Below, piece by piece: positions 61,731-64,000 of a DNA stretch of 64,000 nt (within the stretch, counting starts at the first letter, position 1; each line of letters begins with the position of its first letter). Origin of the DNA: Sinorhizobium fredii NGR234 (lineage in GTDB: Bacteria; Pseudomonadota; Alphaproteobacteria; Rhizobiales; Rhizobiaceae). The stretch is from assembly GCF_000018545.1 (NCBI RefSeq), contig NC_012586.1, positions 1,364,001-1,428,000 of the forward strand, written 5' to 3'. The translations under genes and the position numbers were made by a program. Under the pieces are notes generated by a model. It was not told the DNA's origin and did not search any database. It worked only from the letters and a program-made list of their open reading frames with translations.

Positions 61731-62663
61731 ATGGCGAAGGATATCAGGCGACTCTTTGAACTCTTCGAGACCTCTCCGGTTCTCGTTGCGGCCTACGACG
61801 AATTCGACCGGCTACGCTACGCCAACGCGGCTTTCCGCTCGGCCTATTTCCTGGAACCGGACGAGATGCCCCTGTGGCCGGATCTGATGCGGCGGAATTT
61901 TCATGCCCGGCGAGGAACGGTCATCTGCATCGCAGACTTTGAAGAGTGGCTGCGATCGACCCAGTCGCGCCGTGGCAAGGTCGGCTACAGGGCATTTGAA
62001 ACCGATCTGTTCGACGGGCGCTGGCTTTGGATGACCGAAACCGTCGAGAAAGATGGGTGGATGCTTTGCGTCGCCACCGATGTGACCGGCCTCAAGGCCA
62101 AGACGCGCGCCGTACGACAGGACCGCGACCTGGCCATCAAGGCTTCATACACCGATGAACTGACCGGGGTCGCTAATCGCCGCTTCGTGACGGCGAGAAT
62201 TGACGATATGTTGCAGCAACCCGTCGGCCAAACCTCCCCAGGCTGCCTCTGCGTGCTGGACATCGATCGTTTCAAGAGCATCAACGACCAGTTCGGCCAT
62301 CAGACCGGCGATACGATCCTGCGGGACTTCGCCATGCGCATTCACCGCCTGGTGCGGCGCACCGATTGCTTCGGAAGGGTCGGCGGCGAGGAATTCGTGC
62401 TCACCCTGCCGGCCACACCCGTCGAGCAGGCCAAATTGATCCTCGAACGGATGCTCGCCTCAGTGCGCAAGTCCCGTCCGCTTCAGGGGCGACCCGATTT
62501 CGGATATACGTTTTCAGCGGGTATCGCGGGTGCTCAGCCAGGCGACACGGCGATCAGCCTTTATGCTCGCGCGGACCGGGCTCTATACATGGCCAAGCTC
62601 GCCGGCCGGGACCGAATTCACTTGGACGAGACCGACCCCGACCGATCTGCAGTCGCAGGATAA
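61731..62663 (+). CDS. PAS-GGDEF diguanylate cyclase
   Basis: The 310-residue protein has a PAS-like domain (about 10-120: FETSPVLVAAYDEFDRLRYA) and a GGDEF domain (about 135-300: DELTGVANRRF, LDIDRFKSINDQFGH, RVGGEEFVLTLPA). The active-site form GGEEF (218-222) is functional in the family, and an RxxD inhibitory site lies five residues before it (R209-D212), so product feedback is expected. It makes cyclic di-GMP, which often controls exopolysaccharide production and motility. No membrane segment is present. Confidence 0.9.
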   Translation: MAKDIRRLFELFETSPVLVAAYDEFDRLRYANAAFRSAYFLEPDEMPLWPDLMRRNFHARRGTVICIADFEEWLRSTQSRRGKVGYRAFETDLFDGRWLWMTETVEKDGWMLCVATDVTGLKAKTRAVRQDRDLAIKASYTDELTGVANRRFVTARIDDMLQQPVGQTSPGCLCVLDIDRFKSINDQFGHQTGDTILRDFAMRIHRLVRRTDCFGRVGGEEFVLTLPATPVEQAKLILERMLASVRKSRPLQGRPDFGYTFSAGIAGAQPGDTAISLYARADRALYMAKLAGRDRIHLDETDPDRSAVAG

Positions 62664-62826
62664 CTCCGCCGCAGGACTCTTTGATAAACCAAAAGGCGAC
62701 CGTTGCCGCGATACGGGCTGTGTATGTGCGGAACGCGATTTCGGCTCCTGCTTCACGGCGAAGCCGAGATCGGCCGAGAACAAATTCGACCCGTTGCAGG
62801 TTCAAGCGGTGTGAGAGGAAGCGCGA

Positions 62827-63219
62827 ATGTCATGGGAACGAGTCAAGCAATGGGCACGCAATCTGAAGCGCGACGTCGTGGCGCTGTGGATAGCTGCCCG
62901 TGACCCACGAACACCTTGGTATGCAAAGGCGGCGGCGGGAGCTGTCGCAGCCTACGCCCTGAGCCCGATCGACCTCATCCCCGATTTCATCCCGATTCTG
63001 GGCTACTTGGACGAGTTGTTCATTCTCCCCATCGCCATTGCACTCACGGTCCGTCTTGTTCCAGCGGATCTGATGGCCGAGTTCAGGAGGACGGCGGCCA
63101 TCCGCGAAAGGAAACCTTACAGCATCTTAGCAGCCGTCGTTATCGTCTCTATCTGGATGCTTGCGCTGTTTGCACTCGCCTACCTGGCCTATCGTATGCC
63201 CGCTAAGGGCCTCTTGTGA
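62827..63219 (+). CDS. YkvA/DUF1232-family small membrane protein
   Basis: The 130-residue protein has the DUF1232 motif YALSPIDLIPDFIPILGYLD (about 43-62), followed by LFILPIAIALTVRLVP, and a C-terminal membrane segment (about 99-122). GAGGAAG lies before the ATG. Family function is not known. Confidence 0.85.
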   Translation: MSWERVKQWARNLKRDVVALWIAARDPRTPWYAKAAAGAVAAYALSPIDLIPDFIPILGYLDELFILPIAIALTVRLVPADLMAEFRRTAAIRERKPYSILAAVVIVSIWMLALFALAYLAYRMPAKGLL

Positions 63220-63459
63220 GTGCACCAGCACCGGGCCGTCCTCCCGGGACCGCCGCGCATCGGTTGGAATTGTTCGGCGCAGATTCTGCTGGATTCTCTT
63301 TCGCGGCCATGGAAGTTAGCGATACAGTTCTATACGAGGATAGAAACTTCTAGGTGTTCCGCGCGTTGCAGAGAAGTTGTCGCCCGCGCGAATGCGAACT
63401 GTTCGACAGGCGTGCATCGCGCGTCCTTTACTCCGGGGCCTTTCTGACGTGGAGAATCC
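63220..63459. promoter_or_regulatory. Spacer ahead of kup
   Basis: No credible gene is seen in these 240 bases. An AT-richer stretch at 63315-63360 (GATACAGTTCTATACGAGGA) is the likely kup promoter region. Confidence 0.35.
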
Positions 63460-64000
63460 ATGACCGCCTCCGTCGATCATGTACCGGCACGGGCCAATAG
63501 TCTGCGCCAGTTTCTCGGCCTCATGCTTGGGTCCGTGGGAGTCGTCTATGGCGACATTGGCACCAGCCCGCTCTATGCGTTTCGCGAGGCACTGCGCCCC
63601 TTTGCCGCGGGCGGCGTCGACCGAGCAGAGATCATCGGCCTCATCTCGTTGGTCATCTGGACGCTGACGATCATCGTGACGATCAAATACGTGATCCTGC
63701 TGCTTCGCGCCGACAACAATGGCGAAGGCGGCACTTTGGCCCTTCTTGCGCTGCTGATGAAGAAGGGCACCAAATATCCCGTACTGATGTTCTTTACCGG
63801 CATTTTTGGCGCCTCTCTGTTCATCGGTGACGCCATGATCACGCCGGCGCTGTCGGTGCTCTCGGCCGTCGAGGGGCTGAAGCTGGTGACGCCGGATCTG
63901 CATAACTACGTGCTGCCGATCTCCGTCGCGATCATGGTGCTGCTGTTTGCCGTCCAGTCACGTGGCACCGGCGCCGTCGCGGTCTTCTTCGGGCCGATCA
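63460..64000 (+). CDS. kup: Kup/Trk-D family potassium uptake protein, N-terminal part
   Basis: The first 180 residues are present; the gene runs off the window. After a short tail it reads [20 protein letters not shown], the Kup signature, followed by [27 protein letters not shown] and [20 protein letters not shown], with about four membrane segments so far. Kup proteins import K+ with protons at low pH. GGAG lies six bases before the ATG. Rhizobia have more than one kup, so the number is not given. Confidence 0.92.
   Translation, partial: MTASVDHVPARANSLRQFLGLMLGSVGVVYGDIGTSPLYAFREALRPFAAGGVDRAEIIGLISLVIWTLTIIVTIKYVILLLRADNNGEGGTLALLALLMKKGTKYPVLMFFTGIFGASLFIGDAMITPALSVLSAVEGLKLVTPDLHNYVLPISVAIMVLLFAVQSRGTGAVAVFFGPI

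Noticed and set aside
63220..63447. 75-codon frame before kup
   Set aside because: Starts directly at the previous stop without a ribosome binding site; composition not protein-like.

Overview
The window looks like a replicon of a Sinorhizobium/Ensifer-type Rhizobiaceae bacterium, probably a chromid or megaplasmid resembling S. meliloti pSymB. The grounds are a high-GC alphaproteobacterial gene style, gab, opp, exo-like and dct-like genes side by side, and one recalled gene order: acyltransferase, two glycosyltransferases, an MsbA2-like ABC exporter, a class II aldolase, then opp. That order matches the msbA2 region of S. meliloti from memory only; no search was run.

Layout. Bases 1-4060 hold the end of a FabI-like reductase, gabD and gabT on the minus strand, and a divergent regulator that fuses MerR, XRE and cupin domains. 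Bases 4439-9545 are a tightly overlapping operon for building and exporting a surface glycan. It converges on a class II fructose-bisphosphate aldolase across an intrinsic terminator. Bases 11421-16722 are an oligopeptide transporter operon (oppA, oppB, oppC and a fused oppDF).

Bases 16826-36063 are an exopolysaccharide island carrying much insertion-sequence debris. Its genes are a Wzc/ExoP-like co-polymerase, an ExoY-like initiating transferase, an ExoF-like export protein, one GT2 and three GT4 glycosyltransferases, a LuxR-type regulator with a pseudo-receiver, and two GDP-mannose genes (phosphomannomutase, and a guanylyltransferase fused to an epimerase/isomerase-fold domain). No Wzx flippase or Wzy polymerase is visible. 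The debris includes an IS110-family element inserted in an IS630-family transposase gene, and a decayed IS5-family transposase.

Bases 36189-40757 are a DctB/DctD-like two-component pair, split by an apparently intact IS110-family element. Its leader of about 200 bases is where the family encodes its bridge RNA. Next come an MhqO/MhqD-like pair, a Phd/PIN toxin-antitoxin module with a palindromic operator, and a cecR-ybhG-ybhF-ybhS-ybhR exporter operon whose promoter overlaps an inverted repeat and may give a leaderless transcript. An HPP-CBS membrane protein and a PmrAB-like two-component pair follow, the latter divergent from an eptA-like lipid A phosphoethanolamine transferase.

The last part (54.6-64 kb) holds housekeeping and hypothetical genes: a PPP-family phosphatase, a HAD phosphatase, an RBBP9/YdeN-type hydrolase, a UvrD/Rep helicase next to a protein with three HARP-like repeats, small conserved-looking proteins, a PAS-GGDEF cyclase, a YkvA-like membrane protein and the start of a Kup potassium transporter.

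The best leads for something undescribed are the IS110 insertion and its candidate bridge-RNA leader between dctB and dctD, the three-repeat HARP-like protein, a 38-residue ORF with a near-perfect ribosome binding site, and the GAFPGA variant in a DctD-like activator. No CRISPR array, tRNA or rRNA was seen.
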